Of a DNA stretch of 39,903 nt, positions 25,489-34,370 are shown piece by piece. Both the position numbers and the translations under genes were made by a program. Under the pieces are notes generated by a model, which ran no database searches, was not told the origin of the DNA, and saw only the letters and a list, made by a program, of their open reading frames with translations. Where the stretch lies: NCBI GenBank assembly GCA_008932935.1, contig WBXD01000005.1, positions 1-39,903 on the forward strand. The letters are read 5' to 3'. Position 1 is the stretch's first letter; each line of letters starts with the position of its first letter. Source of the DNA: Verrucomicrobiota bacterium. Lineage in GTDB: Bacteria > Verrucomicrobiota > Verrucomicrobiia > Verrucomicrobiales > Akkermansiaceae.

Positions 25489-26688
25489 TCAGCGGACCTC
25501 GAGAGCCTCGCGAATGGAGGTGCAGAGATATTGGAGATTGCCTTCGGTAATGCCAGCCACATTGATGCGCCCGCCACCCACGATGTAAATGCTCTTGGCC
25601 TCCCGCAAAAACTTCACCTGCACATCGCTCAGCCCGCTAAACGAAAACATCCCCTTCTGCCGCGCGATGAACGAAAAATCCCCTTCCACTCCATGCCCGG
25701 CAAGCCCAGCAACAAATCGCACACGCGTGGCGGCAATGTGCTCACGCATCGCCGTAAGCTCACCCAGCCATTGATCGCGCAGCACCGAATCGGTTAGAAT
25801 GCGGGTCACAATCAGGCCGCCGTGGGCCGGTGGATTGGAATAGTTGACGCGGATGACAATTTCCACGTTGCTGAATGCGCTGTTGGCTGCGGCCGCGGAG
25901 CCGGCTACCAAGGTGAGCGCGCCCACCCGATCCTGATAGAGTCCGAAGTTCTTGGAAAACGAACTCGCCACCAGCAATTCGGGACATGCCGCGATGAGCG
26001 CCAGTATCCCGGCGCGGTCCTCTTCGAGTCCATCGCCATACCCTTGGTACGCAAAATCTAAAAATGGCAACCAGCCACGGCGTGCCGCGATGGCCGCCAC
26101 CGTTTGCCATTGCGCGGCGGTAAGATCCACACCGCTGGGATTGTGACAGCAGGCATGCAACAGGACAATGTCACCGGCGGGAATTTGTTCGAGCTTCTCC
26201 TGCATGCTGGCGAAATCCAGCCCGCGGCTCGTCGCATCATAATACGGGTAATCCGCAGTGGGCAAGCCCGCGGCACCAAATACCCCCTTGTGATTGGCCC
26301 AAGTCGGCGAACTCACCCACACCGTGGCCTTAGGCGCAACCTGCTTCAGAAAGTCCGCCCCGGCACGCAACGCCGCGGTGCCCCCGGGCGTGTGCGCGCT
26401 GCGGGCACGACCGCTACTGAGAATTTCATGCGTGGCCCCGAACAGCATCTCCTGCACGCAGCGAGCGTATTCGGGTGCGCCGCTGATGGGCATATACGAC
26501 TTGGTGGTCGCCGCTTGCAAAATCGCCGCTTCCGCAGCTTTCACCGCCGCGAGAATCGGCGTGTTGCCAGAGGCATCTTTATACACCCCAACTCCAAGGT
26601 TAACCTTGAGTGGGTTTGGGTCGCTTTTCCAAGAATCGGTTAGACCGAGGATCGAGTCAGGTGGTGCGGGCAGAATGGTATCGAACAT
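25489..26688 (-). CDS. Aspartate/aromatic amino acid aminotransferase (class I, AspC/TyrB type)
   Basis: The 399-residue PLP enzyme moves amino groups between aspartate or aromatic amino acids and 2-oxoglutarate. The sequence shows LGVGVYKDASGNTPIL near the N-terminus, TPGGTAALRAGADFL, WVSSPTWANHKGVF, HACCHNPSGVDLT with the cofactor Asn, FLDFAYQGYGDG, the Schiff-base lysine in SSFSKNFGLYQDRVG, and a C-terminal GRINVAGI. The pattern and length match the AspC/TyrB subgroup (type Ia). AspC and TyrB cannot be told apart by eye. The gene stands alone, with the BlaI-H1 terminator upstream and a hairpin downstream. Confidence 0.94.
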   Translation of the reverse strand: MFDTILPAPPDSILGLTDSWKSDPNPLKVNLGVGVYKDASGNTPILAAVKAAEAAILQAATTKSYMPISGAPEYARCVQEMLFGATHEILSSGRARSAHTPGGTAALRAGADFLKQVAPKATVWVSSPTWANHKGVFGAAGLPTADYPYYDATSRGLDFASMQEKLEQIPAGDIVLLHACCHNPSGVDLTAAQWQTVAAIAARRGWLPFLDFAYQGYGDGLEEDRAGILALIAACPELLVASSFSKNFGLYQDRVGALTLVAGSAAAANSAFSNVEIVIRVNYSNPPAHGGLIVTRILTDSVLRDQWLGELTAMREHIAATRVRFVAGLAGHGVEGDFSFIARQKGMFSFSGLSDVQVKFLREAKSIYIVGGGRINVAGITEGNLQYLCTSIREALEVR

Positions 26689-26756
26689 GGCGGCGGTTTA
26701 TTCGTCGTGGCGGGCACAAAAGTAAAGCCAAAAATCGCCCCGCCAGCCACACTCAC

Positions 26757-26791
26757 ACAAAAATAGGCGGGAGGCCCGAAGACCTCCCGCC
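26757..26791 (-). terminator. Intrinsic terminator of the BlaI-H1 gene
   Basis: On the minus strand GGCGGGAGG-(8 nt)-CCTCCCGCC makes a perfect 9-bp GC-rich stem (26766-26791), followed at once by TATTTTTGTG. It lies about 80 bp beyond the BlaI-H1 stop and fits a Rho-independent terminator well. Confidence 0.85.
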
Positions 26792-26872
26792 AATCACGAG
26801 ACACTCAGACAACTTGGTCAGCCGGGGCGTGTAAACACCCACAAAGCCGACATCCTGTTGCCTATGTCTGGA

Positions 26873-27736
26873 TTATTTCTTCGCAGCCTTCTTCGCGGCC
26901 TTCTTGGCAAGCTTCTTTGCCGGGGCCTTCTTCACCGCCGATTTGGCGACCTTCTTGGCCGGGGCCTTCTTGGCAAGCGCCTTCTTCACGGGTGCTGCCT
27001 TCTTGGCAACCGCCTTCTTCACGGGTGCTGCCTTCTTGGCAACCGCCTTCTTCACGGGTGCCGCCTTCTTGGCAACGGTCTTCTTGACGACCTTCTTGGC
27101 CGCTGCCTTCTTGGCGCTCTTTGCAACTTTCTTCACCGCCTTCTTAGCTACCTTTTTGGCCGACGCTTTCGGCGCAGCTTTCTTGGCGGCTTTCTTAGCC
27201 GGAGCGGCTTTCTTAGCCGGAGCGGCTTTCTTAGCCGGAGCGGCTTTCTTAGCCGGGGCCTTCTTGGCAGCTACCTTTTTGGCCGGGGCCTTCTTGGCAA
27301 CTGGTTTCACCGTTTTCTTCGCAGCCTTAACTGCGACCTTCTTTGCTGATTTTTTTGCAGCCATGGTTGTGTGTTGTTCGAGTTTGTGTTCGATGTTTGT
27401 TTTCTCGTCCGGCGTCAACATGCCGGTGGAGAGGATTGCGAGAAGCGCCTCTTCAAGGCGCCCTCCAAAAGCGTTAGTAAGAAACTCAACGCTCACCTGC
27501 CGAATCACCTGCTCGCGCGGGCAGGCCGACTCGTACACATGAGCGCGGCCAACGGCTGTGCGCTTCACGAGTTTCTTGTGCTCCAAGTTTTGCATCACGG
27601 TGAGCACCGTGGTGTAGGCGCGCACCTTGCCATCCGGCAACTGCTCATGAATCGCCGCCACCGTCGAAGGTCCGCGATGCCACAATACCGTTAGGGCTTG
27701 CAGTTCAAGATTGGTGGGTTGTGCGATGCGCGCCAT
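26873..27736 (-). CDS. BlaI/MecI-type repressor fused to a histone H1-like Lys/Ala tail
   Basis: The ATG at 27736 gives 287 residues. Residues 1-124 are a complete BlaI/MecI/CopY-type winged helix protein: [45 protein letters not shown] (recognition helix and wing) and a helical dimerisation part ending EHKLEQH. From MAAKKSAKK (about residue 125) to the end, the chain is almost only Lys, Ala, Pro and Val in (K)KAAP/KKAVAK repeats, like histone H1 C-terminal domains and bacterial H1-like proteins. The frame is continuous across the junction. The tail begins with its own Met, so an internal start giving a free H1-like protein is possible, though no ribosome-binding site is evident. The product should bind a specific site and coat DNA non-specifically; this is inference. 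No BlaR-type sensor is nearby. Confidence 0.88.
   Translation of the reverse strand: MARIAQPTNLELQALTVLWHRGPSTVAAIHEQLPDGKVRAYTTVLTVMQNLEHKKLVKRTAVGRAHVYESACPREQVIRQVSVEFLTNAFGGRLEEALLAILSTGMLTPDEKTNIEHKLEQHTTMAAKKSAKKVAVKAAKKTVKPVAKKAPAKKVAAKKAPAKKAAPAKKAAPAKKAAPAKKAAKKAAPKASAKKVAKKAVKKVAKSAKKAAAKKVVKKTVAKKAAPVKKAVAKKAAPVKKAVAKKAAPVKKALAKKAPAKKVAKSAVKKAPAKKLAKKAAKKAAKK
26978..27076. repeat. Three 33-bp in-frame tandem repeats in the H1-like tail
   Basis: Three copies of a 33-bp unit (26978, 27011, 27044) encode [11 protein letters not shown]-type blocks and differ by about one base. They show that the tail grows and shrinks by tandem duplication. Confidence 0.9.
27201..27254. repeat. Three 18-bp in-frame tandem repeats in the H1-like tail
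   Basis: GGAGCGGCTTTCTTAGCC occurs three times in a row, encoding AKKAAP blocks on the minus strand. It is a separate expansion from the 33-bp set. Confidence 0.92.
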
Positions 27737-27769
27737 AGCGTAGGTCACTCGTTGCTGGAGACGAAGAAA

Positions 27770-27804
27770 ACATTAGTCAAGAAATCCGTCAAGTACTAAT
27801 GTAC
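27770..27804 (-). promoter_or_regulatory. Candidate operator pair for the BlaI-H1 regulator
   Basis: ACATTAGT (27770-27777) and its exact inverse ACTAATGT (27795-27802) have centres 25 bp apart, 34-66 bp upstream of the regulator ATG. The distal site lies within GTACTAATGTAC, itself a partial dyad that resembles the TACA/TGTA core style of BlaI/MecI/CopY operators. A TTGACG lying between the half-sites could be a -35 element, but no good -10 is visible. Autoregulation would be normal for this family. Confidence 0.5.
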
Positions 27805-27832
27805 GAAATTCAAAGAAATGTTAATTTTTTAT

Positions 27833-27870
27833 TTTTTAAAAAACCATCAACTACTATGCGCGTCGTAGTT
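27833..27870 (-). terminator. Putative intrinsic terminator of the thioredoxin-fold gene
   Basis: Just past the stop on the minus strand, AACTAC-(10 nt)-GTAGTT forms a 6-bp stem (27849-27870), followed by GATGG and then TTTTTT with further A/T-rich sequence. It separates this gene from the BlaI-H1 promoter region. Confidence 0.6.
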
Positions 27871-27876
27871 AACGCG

Positions 27877-28863
27877 TCAGCGCGTAACGGGTCTGTCGGC
27901 GGGATGCTGGCGGTGGATGGCGGGGTTGACTTTGAGCAGCGCCTGCCAGAGTGCATCATCATCGGGATGACCGTTGAAAAGAACATGTCCATCGGTGGCG
28001 ACAAGGACCATGGTTGGAAGTGAAAAAACCCGCAACTGGCGAGCCATTGGCTGGTGGGCATTGTCTACCAGCCAAGCGCCCGCTGGTTTGGCACCGAGTG
28101 TCTTGAGGGCGGCGACGGCGTCGGCTAGAAGCTTGGCAGAGGCTTGCGGCAGGCACGAAACCACCGCGATGTTGTTAGCCATAAGGACTTTCGCGGTAAC
28201 GTTGAAGTCGGCCATCGCAGCCTCACTTTCGTCACTCCACGGCGACCAGAAATGCAGCATCAGCGCTTGGTTATCGCCTAGGAGTTTTTTTAGAGTTTTA
28301 GACTGGTTGGTGTTTATTGTTATAAACTGTGTGGCAAAGTCGATTTTGATAGAGCGCATGGCCTCTTCCAGATGCAAGCGTTCGATGTGCGGGGCGAAGG
28401 CCGCGCCCTGGCGCGGGCTGAGCCAAAATGCCTCGGTAATGTGTTGCTTGAAGGCGGGCTTGTCACCTTGGTTGAGAGCGGCGATGGCCTCTACGTATTC
28501 ATTAACGGCCAACCAGTCGTCAGTGCAGGCGAAGGATTTTGAATCGTCGAGATTGAAGTTAGCGCGGCGCTTGGTGAACTCTGGCAGCAAGGCCGCGATG
28601 CCTGCATCGTCGTGCCTATCCACCAAGAAGAGGAAGCGTGCCTCAAGGATGACTTGCTCGTTGACGCCTTGCTTGCGTGCCTGGTCGATAGCGGTTTGCA
28701 AGGCTGCAGGAGATTTGCGCTCAGTGAGCAGATTCTCCAACGCCGCATCATGCGCACTGAGCGTGACGACAGCTGGCACGGCAGGCCGCGGGGGGCTTTC
28801 CACGGCATCAAGCCAGCCCGCACAGCTGATGATCCACAGGAGGGTAGCGGCGGAGCAACGCAT
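27877..28863 (-). CDS. Exported thioredoxin-fold protein lacking the CxxC pair
   Basis: The ATG at 28863 gives 328 residues with a signal peptide (MRCSAATLLWIISCAGWLDA); the 19 earlier residues in the track are unlikely. The N-terminal half is helical with no known domain. The C-terminal part (about residues 190-310) looks like a TlpA/thioredoxin fold: ALMLHFWSPWSDESEAAM, NNIAVVSCL, LRVFSLPTMVLVATDGHVLFNGHP with the cis-Pro and edge strand. Where active proteins have WCxxC this one has WSPWS, so it cannot do standard disulfide chemistry and may be structural or binding. It follows the LysM lipoprotein by 58 bp on the same strand, so a shared transcript is likely. Confidence 0.75.
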   Translation of the reverse strand: MRCSAATLLWIISCAGWLDAVESPPRPAVPAVVTLSAHDAALENLLTERKSPAALQTAIDQARKQGVNEQVILEARFLFLVDRHDDAGIAALLPEFTKRRANFNLDDSKSFACTDDWLAVNEYVEAIAALNQGDKPAFKQHITEAFWLSPRQGAAFAPHIERLHLEEAMRSIKIDFATQFITINTNQSKTLKKLLGDNQALMLHFWSPWSDESEAAMADFNVTAKVLMANNIAVVSCLPQASAKLLADAVAALKTLGAKPAGAWLVDNAHQPMARQLRVFSLPTMVLVATDGHVLFNGHPDDDALWQALLKVNPAIHRQHPADRPVTR

Positions 28864-28921
28864 GATTGAGCGGGTGTAGTAGCCGCACGCACACTGGCGG
28901 CTGGCGTGAATAAAGGCCAAC

Positions 28922-29368
28922 TCAATGGGCAGGTATGATCATCTTCTTGCCAAGGATCACGGTGTCATTGGTCATGTTGTTGGCCTTTTTGATCGCGGCG
29001 ATGGTCACCTTGTAGTGTTTGGCAATGCCGCCTAGCGTGTCATGAGCCACCACGATGTGTACGGTGGCAACCGCGTGGCTGACCTCCGCAGTGGTGGCGG
29101 CCGCGGCAGCTGTGGGCCGCTCCGGTGTAGTTAGAGACGGTGGTGCCACCGCCTCGGGATTCATTGGCGCGGCGGCGCTCTCCGGATAAGCGGGGGGGGT
29201 ATCATAGGTGGGATTGGCTGGCTGGCCGGGAAGATCCGCTGCAGCTGATGGCTGGCCGGCATTGGGCGTGACAGCGGACGCTTGTGTGTCGTAATCGTTT
29301 TTCTGATTGGCACAGGAAACGAGGGCGATAGCAAGCAACGAGGCGAGTAGGATGCGGGTAGGCTTCAT
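28922..29368 (-). CDS. LysM-domain lipoprotein
   Basis: The 148-residue protein begins with a lipoprotein signal, ILLASLLAIALVSCANQ, with lipobox LVSC. A Pro/Ala/Thr-rich spacer of about 80 residues follows, then one C-terminal LysM domain: VHIVVAHDTLGGIAKHYKVTIAAIKKANN to GKKMIIP. LysM binds the glycan of peptidoglycan, so the protein probably links a membrane to the wall. It is first in a probable two-gene unit with the thioredoxin-fold protein. Confidence 0.9.
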   Translation of the reverse strand: MKPTRILLASLLAIALVSCANQKNDYDTQASAVTPNAGQPSAAADLPGQPANPTYDTPPAYPESAAAPMNPEAVAPPSLTTPERPTAAAAATTAEVSHAVATVHIVVAHDTLGGIAKHYKVTIAAIKKANNMTNDTVILGKKMIIPAH

Positions 29369-29484
29369 GATGATGATGGGCTAATCAGGTTAGATGGCGG
29401 CTTGAACAAGGCGGTGGGAAAGCATGTTGTGCGTCGCATCCCACCCGGCGGGGGCTATCTGCGACACATGCAGCTTAGTCAAAT

Positions 29485-30297
29485 CTACTCAGAAGGAAAT
29501 CGAAAAAAATCATTGGCCGCTTGATTCGTGTGCGCAGCCAGCTCGGCGAGTGATTCATCGCGCAGCGTCGCAATGCGCTCGGCAGTGTGACGCATGAAGG
29601 CCGGTTCGTTACGTTGGCCGCGATGTGGCTCGGGCGCTAAATACGGCGAGTCGGTTTCTAACAGAAATGAGCCTGTGGGACAGAGGGCGATGGTGTCGCG
29701 AATGGCGCTGGCATTTTTGAACGTACTCACGCCGCCGAAGGCCAGCAGGCCACCGAGATCAAGTACTCGTTGGGCATTGGCCCAGGGTCCGATGAAACAA
29801 TGGAAGATGGCGCGCACCGCGTGGTGGAAGTCCGCGTAGATGGCCAACGCATCATCAAACGAAGCATCGCCGCTGCGGTCGCGGGTATGGATGACCAGGT
29901 TGAGATTGGCGGCGGCGGCGAGTTGGAAGTGTTGGCGCAGGAAGCGGCGCTGGCGCTCACGGAACGAGCTCTCATCCCAGCCATCGGGTGCGGCATGAAA
30001 GTAATCGAGGCCAGTCTCGCCTATCGCACACACCCGCGGATCGCCAGCGAACTCGGCGAGTTGCGAGATAGCATCGTCCGGGGCATGGTGGACATCGCAA
30101 GGATGAATGCCGATGCAGGCATGAATGTCCGGCTGTTGCGCCAGAGTCAGGTTGGCTTGGAGATCGTCCAGCGAGGTCGCTAGCGTCACCATGCGAGTGA
30201 CGCCTGCGGCATGCGCCCGGCCAATCATTGCGGGGATTTCCTCAGTGGCAAAACGCTGCGAGGCCAGATGGCAGTGGGAGTCGGTGAGCATATTCAT
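29485..30297 (-). CDS. tatD: TatD-family metal-dependent hydrolase/DNase
   Basis: The protein is 270 residues from the ATG at 30297; a second in-frame ATG follows at 30291. The TatD pattern is clear: LTDSHCHL with the first metal His pair, IGIHPCDVH, CAIGETGLDYF with the metal Glu, RQHFQLAAAANLNLVIHTRD, IFHCFIG, and SFLLETDSPYLAPEPHRGQRNEP. Members are Mg-dependent 3'-5' exonucleases or related hydrolases in the cytoplasm. Its ATG overlaps the trpF stop as ATGA, so the genes are coupled. The longer track start lies within trpF and is rejected. Confidence 0.95.
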   Translation of the reverse strand: MNMLTDSHCHLASQRFATEEIPAMIGRAHAAGVTRMVTLATSLDDLQANLTLAQQPDIHACIGIHPCDVHHAPDDAISQLAEFAGDPRVCAIGETGLDYFHAAPDGWDESSFRERQRRFLRQHFQLAAAANLNLVIHTRDRSGDASFDDALAIYADFHHAVRAIFHCFIGPWANAQRVLDLGGLLAFGGVSTFKNASAIRDTIALCPTGSFLLETDSPYLAPEPHRGQRNEPAFMRHTAERIATLRDESLAELAAHTNQAANDFFRFPSE

Positions 30298-30950
30298 GCG
30301 GACAGTGCTGCGAGCAGAGCTTGGATTTTCGCAAAGTCCTTGATGCCGGGGGTGAATTCCGCACCGGATGCGACGTCGAGCGCAACAGGGCGCACCTGGC
30401 TGGCTGCAAGTGCGGCATTTTCCACCACGATGCCACCGGCTAGAATGAGCGGCAAGCCGGGATGTTGCTGGCGGAACTCGCTGGCCACATTCCAATCAAA
30501 CACTTCACCGGTGCCACCATACACGCCAGGGGCATGCGCATCTAGCAAAATAGCCGCCGCTCCGTAGGCGCTGGCGTGAACCAAATCGCCGCGTGATTTC
30601 ACGCCGATGGCTTTGATGAGCGGAATATGTTCGGCGCGATAGACCTTGGCATCGGCCGGAGTTTCATCACCGTGCAATTGAATCACGTCGAGCAAACCGT
30701 CGCGAATCAACTCCAACGGCATCTCCACCGGTTCATTGACGAACACCCCCACCCGCAGAATCTTGCCGGCGACTTCTTGCAACCACCTGGCATCCGCCGG
30801 TGCCAGGTAACGTTTGGAACCTGGCCAAAAGTTCACGCCCAGCGCATGGACGCCGAGCGTAACGAGTTGCTCGGCATCGCGCTGGCGGGTGATACCGCAA
30901 ATTTTCAGCGAGACACTGGCGGGGTCGAGGAAGCGTTGAAGGCACGTCAC
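30294..30950 (-). CDS. trpF: Phosphoribosylanthranilate isomerase
   Basis: TrpF performs the Amadori rearrangement of phosphoribosylanthranilate in tryptophan synthesis. The 218-residue barrel shows LKICGITRQRDAEQ with the catalytic Cys near the N-terminus, GVNFWPGSKRYL, VGVFVNEP, IQLHGDET, LLDAHAPGVYGGTGEVFDW with the catalytic Asp, LPLILAGGI and ALDVASGAEFTPGIKD. The start is GTG at 30950. It is followed with a 4-bp overlap by tatD. No other trp gene is in the window, so the trp pathway is split in this genome. Confidence 0.96.
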   Translation of the reverse strand: MTCLQRFLDPASVSLKICGITRQRDAEQLVTLGVHALGVNFWPGSKRYLAPADARWLQEVAGKILRVGVFVNEPVEMPLELIRDGLLDVIQLHGDETPADAKVYRAEHIPLIKAIGVKSRGDLVHASAYGAAAILLDAHAPGVYGGTGEVFDWNVASEFRQQHPGLPLILAGGIVVENAALAASQVRPVALDVASGAEFTPGIKDFAKIQALLAALSA

Positions 30951-31002
30951 GGCGGCAGCTTAGCTGATTTTTCGCAGTTTGGAACTTGGAACTTGCGGCA
31001 AA

Positions 31003-33543
31003 ATGCATTCTTCTGGGGACGTGGAAGCCATTCGGATTCGCGGAGCCCGCCAGCACAACCTTCGGAACATCGACGTCGATATTCCGCGCGGCCAACTCGT
31101 GGTCATCACCGGGCCCAGCGGCTCGGGCAAATCGTCACTCGCCTTTCACACATTGTATGCCGAGGGCCAACGGCGCTATGTCGAATCCCTGTCGGTGTAC
31201 GCCAGGCAATTCCTCGATCAATTAGAAAAGCCCGACGTAGATGCCATCGAGGGTCTCAGCCCGGCCATCGCCATCGAGCAACGCGGCGGCGGTCTTAGCC
31301 CGCGCTCGACGGTGGCCACCGCCACCGAAATTTATGACTATCTGCGGGTGCTGTGGGCCGCCGCAGGCATTCCGCATGATCCGCAAACCGGCGAGCGCCT
31401 GCAACGCATGAGTGCCGCGGATATCGTCAACGAACTCGCTGCCTTGGCGGAAGGCAGCAAAGTGGTGTTGCTGGCGCCCCTGCCGATAGAGGAAGCCGCC
31501 GAGCCCGCTCGCTTGTTAGCCGACTTGCAGCGGCAGGGCTACATCCGGGTGCGGGTGGCCGGCGAGGTACTGGAAATTGAGGAGGCTGCCAAGCGGTGGC
31601 CGGAGCAAGCCAGCGACGTGGAGATAGTGGTGGACCGCTTTGTGATACGCGCGGGTGTGGCATCGCGCTTGGCCGACTCGGTGGAAACGGCGCTGCGTCT
31701 GTGCGGCAGCGAGGCCCGCGCGGCGATCCAAGAACCGGGCAGCGAGGCATGGCGCGACCTGTCCTTTCAAACCTCGTATCGCAATCCACGCACTGGCTTT
31801 ATGGTGGGCGAACTCTCCCCCAAATATTTTTCCTTCAACTCCCACCTGGGAGCTTGCTCCGCCTGCGAGGGTTTGGGCACCGAGATGTTCTGTGATGCGG
31901 GTGCCTTGAAAGGCGCGATGGCTCACCGCCCATGCCACGTGTGCGGCGGCATGCGCCTCCAACCCGCCTGGCTCGCAGTGCGCATCGAGGGCGCCGCAAA
32001 TCACTGGTTAGGTATCCAGGATTTTTGCGCGCTGTCAGTCGCCGACGCCCTAACGTGGCTGGCTGGCTTCAAGCCGGACCCCGCCAAGGCCGTCGTTTGT
32101 CACCGGCTTGCCGCAGACGTGCGCAGCCGCCTGGCATTTCTCGAAGAGGTGGGATTGGATTATCTAACGCTCGAGCGGGGCAGTAGCACGCTCGCCGGCG
32201 GCGAGGCGCAACGCATCCGCCTAGCCACCCAACTGGGTGCCGGCCTCTCCGGCGTGATCTATGTGCTGGATGAACCGAGCATCGGCTTACACGCGGCGGA
32301 CACCGCACGCTTGATCGGCGCGCTGACCCGCCTGCGCAATCTTGGCAACACGGTGGTAGTGGTAGAACACGATGAGGAAATCATCCGTGCCGCCGACTAC
32401 GTCATCGATCTGGGCCCCGGCGCGGGCGCCGCCGGTGGCCAAGTGATGGGCGCGGGCCCGCCGGCGTTGCTTGAGTCCCCTACCGGGCAGTGGTTGCGCG
32501 GCGAAGTGTTACCACCCGTTAGAACCCCGCCCAGCGGCCCTAGCCTCGGCACGCTGGTAGTGCGCGGGGCCCACCACCACAACCTGCAGCAGCTCGACGT
32601 GGCTATTCCGTTAGGCCAACTAGTGTGCCTGTGTGGACCGAGTGGCAGCGGCAAATCTACCCTCGCCGATGATATCCTGCACCGCTCGCTCGTGCGCCAT
32701 TTTAACGGCAGCGGCGAAACTCCCGGTGCCCATGACCGCATCGACGGACTGGAATTGTTGGGAAAATGCGTGGTGGCCGACCAATCGCCGATTGGCCGCA
32801 GCCCGCGCTCTAACCCGGCGACGTTCACCGGTGCGTTTGAGGTGGTGCGCGAGTTGTTCGCCAAGCTGCCACTATCCAAACAGCGCGGCTACGGGCCGGG
32901 GCGCTTCAGCTTCAATGCCGCAGGCGGGCGTTGCGAGCGCTGCCAGGGCAACGGCCGTCTCAAGATTGAGATGCACTTTTTGCCGGATGCTTGGGTGGCA
33001 TGCCCAGCATGCAATGGCAACCGCTTCAACCGCGAAACCCTCGAGGTTACCTACAAGGGCAAATCTATTGCTGGCGTCCTCGATTTATCCGTCGGCGAGG
33101 CGCGCGAGATGTTTCGGCCGATCCCCAAGTTGCACCGCATTCTGGAGATTTTGGAAGACCTCGGCCTCGGCTACCTCCAACTCGGCCAGGCCGCCAACAC
33201 GCTATCCGGCGGCGAAGCCCAACGCCTCAAACTCGCCGTCGAACTCGCTCGCCCCCAAGCCCCGCACACCCTCTATCTGTTTGATGAACCCACCACCGGC
33301 CTGCACTTCGGCGACGTCCAACGCTTACTCACCGCGTTTTGCCGCTTGCGTGATGCCGGCCACAGCGTGCTGGTCATCGAACATCACCTCGACGTGATCG
33401 CCGCGGCCGACTGGGTCATCGAGCTCGGCCCCGGCGGCGGCATCCACGGCGGCCGACTGGTGGCAGAGGGACCGCCAGCATCGTTAGAAAAGCTCGCCGC
33501 CTCCCCCACTGGCCAGGCGCTGGTCCGCCATATGCGGCACTAG
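31003..33543 (+). CDS. UvrA-type excinuclease ATPase, divergent
   Basis: The protein is 846 residues from the ATG at 31003 (the track start is TTG), against about 940 for canonical UvrA. Both ABC modules are intact: [23 protein letters not shown] and [11 protein letters not shown] in the first; [23 protein letters not shown] and [10 protein letters not shown] in the second. The UvrB-contact region around [14 protein letters not shown] and [11 protein letters not shown] is present. The C-terminal zinc module is complete ([16 protein letters not shown]). In the first half, the expected HCPxCG and ACPxCG pairs are replaced ([20 protein letters not shown]), while CSACEG and CHVCGG remain. It is probably a UvrA paralogue in DNA repair or damage tolerance; whether it is the main UvrA cannot be told here. 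Confidence 0.88.
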   Translation: MHSSGDVEAIRIRGARQHNLRNIDVDIPRGQLVVITGPSGSGKSSLAFHTLYAEGQRRYVESLSVYARQFLDQLEKPDVDAIEGLSPAIAIEQRGGGLSPRSTVATATEIYDYLRVLWAAAGIPHDPQTGERLQRMSAADIVNELAALAEGSKVVLLAPLPIEEAAEPARLLADLQRQGYIRVRVAGEVLEIEEAAKRWPEQASDVEIVVDRFVIRAGVASRLADSVETALRLCGSEARAAIQEPGSEAWRDLSFQTSYRNPRTGFMVGELSPKYFSFNSHLGACSACEGLGTEMFCDAGALKGAMAHRPCHVCGGMRLQPAWLAVRIEGAANHWLGIQDFCALSVADALTWLAGFKPDPAKAVVCHRLAADVRSRLAFLEEVGLDYLTLERGSSTLAGGEAQRIRLATQLGAGLSGVIYVLDEPSIGLHAADTARLIGALTRLRNLGNTVVVVEHDEEIIRAADYVIDLGPGAGAAGGQVMGAGPPALLESPTGQWLRGEVLPPVRTPPSGPSLGTLVVRGAHHHNLQQLDVAIPLGQLVCLCGPSGSGKSTLADDILHRSLVRHFNGSGETPGAHDRIDGLELLGKCVVADQSPIGRSPRSNPATFTGAFEVVRELFAKLPLSKQRGYGPGRFSFNAAGGRCERCQGNGRLKIEMHFLPDAWVACPACNGNRFNRETLEVTYKGKSIAGVLDLSVGEAREMFRPIPKLHRILEILEDLGLGYLQLGQAANTLSGGEAQRLKLAVELARPQAPHTLYLFDEPTTGLHFGDVQRLLTAFCRLRDAGHSVLVIEHHLDVIAAADWVIELGPGGGIHGGRLVAEGPPASLEKLAASPTGQALVRHMRH

Positions 33544-33564
33544 AGTCCTTGAAAAGCCAAAGAG

Positions 33565-33604
33565 GTTGCCTTCTTGGGTCTTCAAGTCTTGCGTCTTGGG
33601 TCTG
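33565..33604. repeat. GTCTTG-type repeat element between convergent genes
   Basis: The gap between uvrA and trmD holds CTTGGGTCTTCAAGTCTTGCGTCTTGGG, the reverse complement of AAGACNC-type units, followed by GTCTGAGGCACAGCCT. Its edge matches the outer edge of the 15242 element in inverse orientation. Only one arm is visible, so this looks like a truncated family member. Confidence 0.75.
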
Positions 33605-33613
33605 AGGCACAGC

Positions 33614-34285
33614 CTACGCCAGTAGATCCGGCCGGTTGACGCGGGTGCGGGCCAACGCCTGCTGGTGTTTCCACTCGACGATGTTCCCGTGATGGCCGGA
33701 CACCAGCACCTCTGGCACGCGCAGCCCCCGATAGTCGATCGGCCGCGTGTAACTCGGCGCCTCTAACAATTTTGGATCGGAAAACGATTCATCCTCCGAT
33801 GAGCGCGCGTCGCCCAGCGCGCCAGGCAGCAGCCGGATGACGGCATCGCACACGACCGCTGCGGCCACCGCGCCGTTGGTTAGAACATAATCGCCGATGG
33901 ACAACTCCAAATCCACCAGCGCCTCGACCACGCGCTGATCCACTCCCTCATAGTGACCGCAGAGGATCAGCAGATGCGTTTGCGCCGCCAACTCCCGGGC
34001 CAGCGCTTGCTTAAAGGGCCGGCCTTGGGGCGTCATCAGCAGCACCCGCGTGTCCGGCCCGCGCAGTGCCGCCACCGCCGCAAACAGCGGCTCCGGCTGC
34101 AACACCATCCCCGGTCCACCGCCGCAGGGCGAATCGTCCACCCGCCGATGCTTGTCCAGCGACCAATCCCGCAACTGATGCGCACGTACCTCGACGATGC
34201 CCGCCGCCCGTGCCCGCTGGATGATCGAATCACTCAGCGGGGCGAGCGCCACCTCCGGAAACAACGTCACTATATCAATGCGCAT
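33614..34285 (-). CDS. trmD: tRNA (guanine37-N1)-methyltransferase
   Basis: TrmD methylates G37 of tRNAs that read CNN and GGG-type codons, using AdoMet bound in a trefoil knot. The ATG at 34285 gives 223 residues. Hallmarks are MRIDIVTLFPE, DDSPCGGGPGMVLQPEP, LLILCGHYEGVDQRV and SIGDYVLTNGAVAAAVVCDAVIRLLPG, where most TrmDs have TGGELA. ARSSEDESF and the closing YRGLRVPEVLVSGHHGNIVEWK are also standard. It lies 85 bp downstream of pdxA on the same strand. Its usual partners rpsP, rimM and rplS are not adjacent. Confidence 0.96.
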   Translation of the reverse strand: MRIDIVTLFPEVALAPLSDSIIQRARAAGIVEVRAHQLRDWSLDKHRRVDDSPCGGGPGMVLQPEPLFAAVAALRGPDTRVLLMTPQGRPFKQALARELAAQTHLLILCGHYEGVDQRVVEALVDLELSIGDYVLTNGAVAAAVVCDAVIRLLPGALGDARSSEDESFSDPKLLEAPSYTRPIDYRGLRVPEVLVSGHHGNIVEWKHQQALARTRVNRPDLLA

Positions 34286-34370
34286 GCCCGAGCTTGCCTC
34301 ATCCCGCAACGCAATGGAATCGGAAAAATCATCTGTTGGCTAGCAGTGATTGCCAGCATGGCGGTGGGGC

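Noticed and set aside
26904-27542. Phe/Ala-rich plus-strand ORF (212 residues)
   Set aside because: It is the antisense translation of the Lys/Ala tail of the BlaI-H1 gene.
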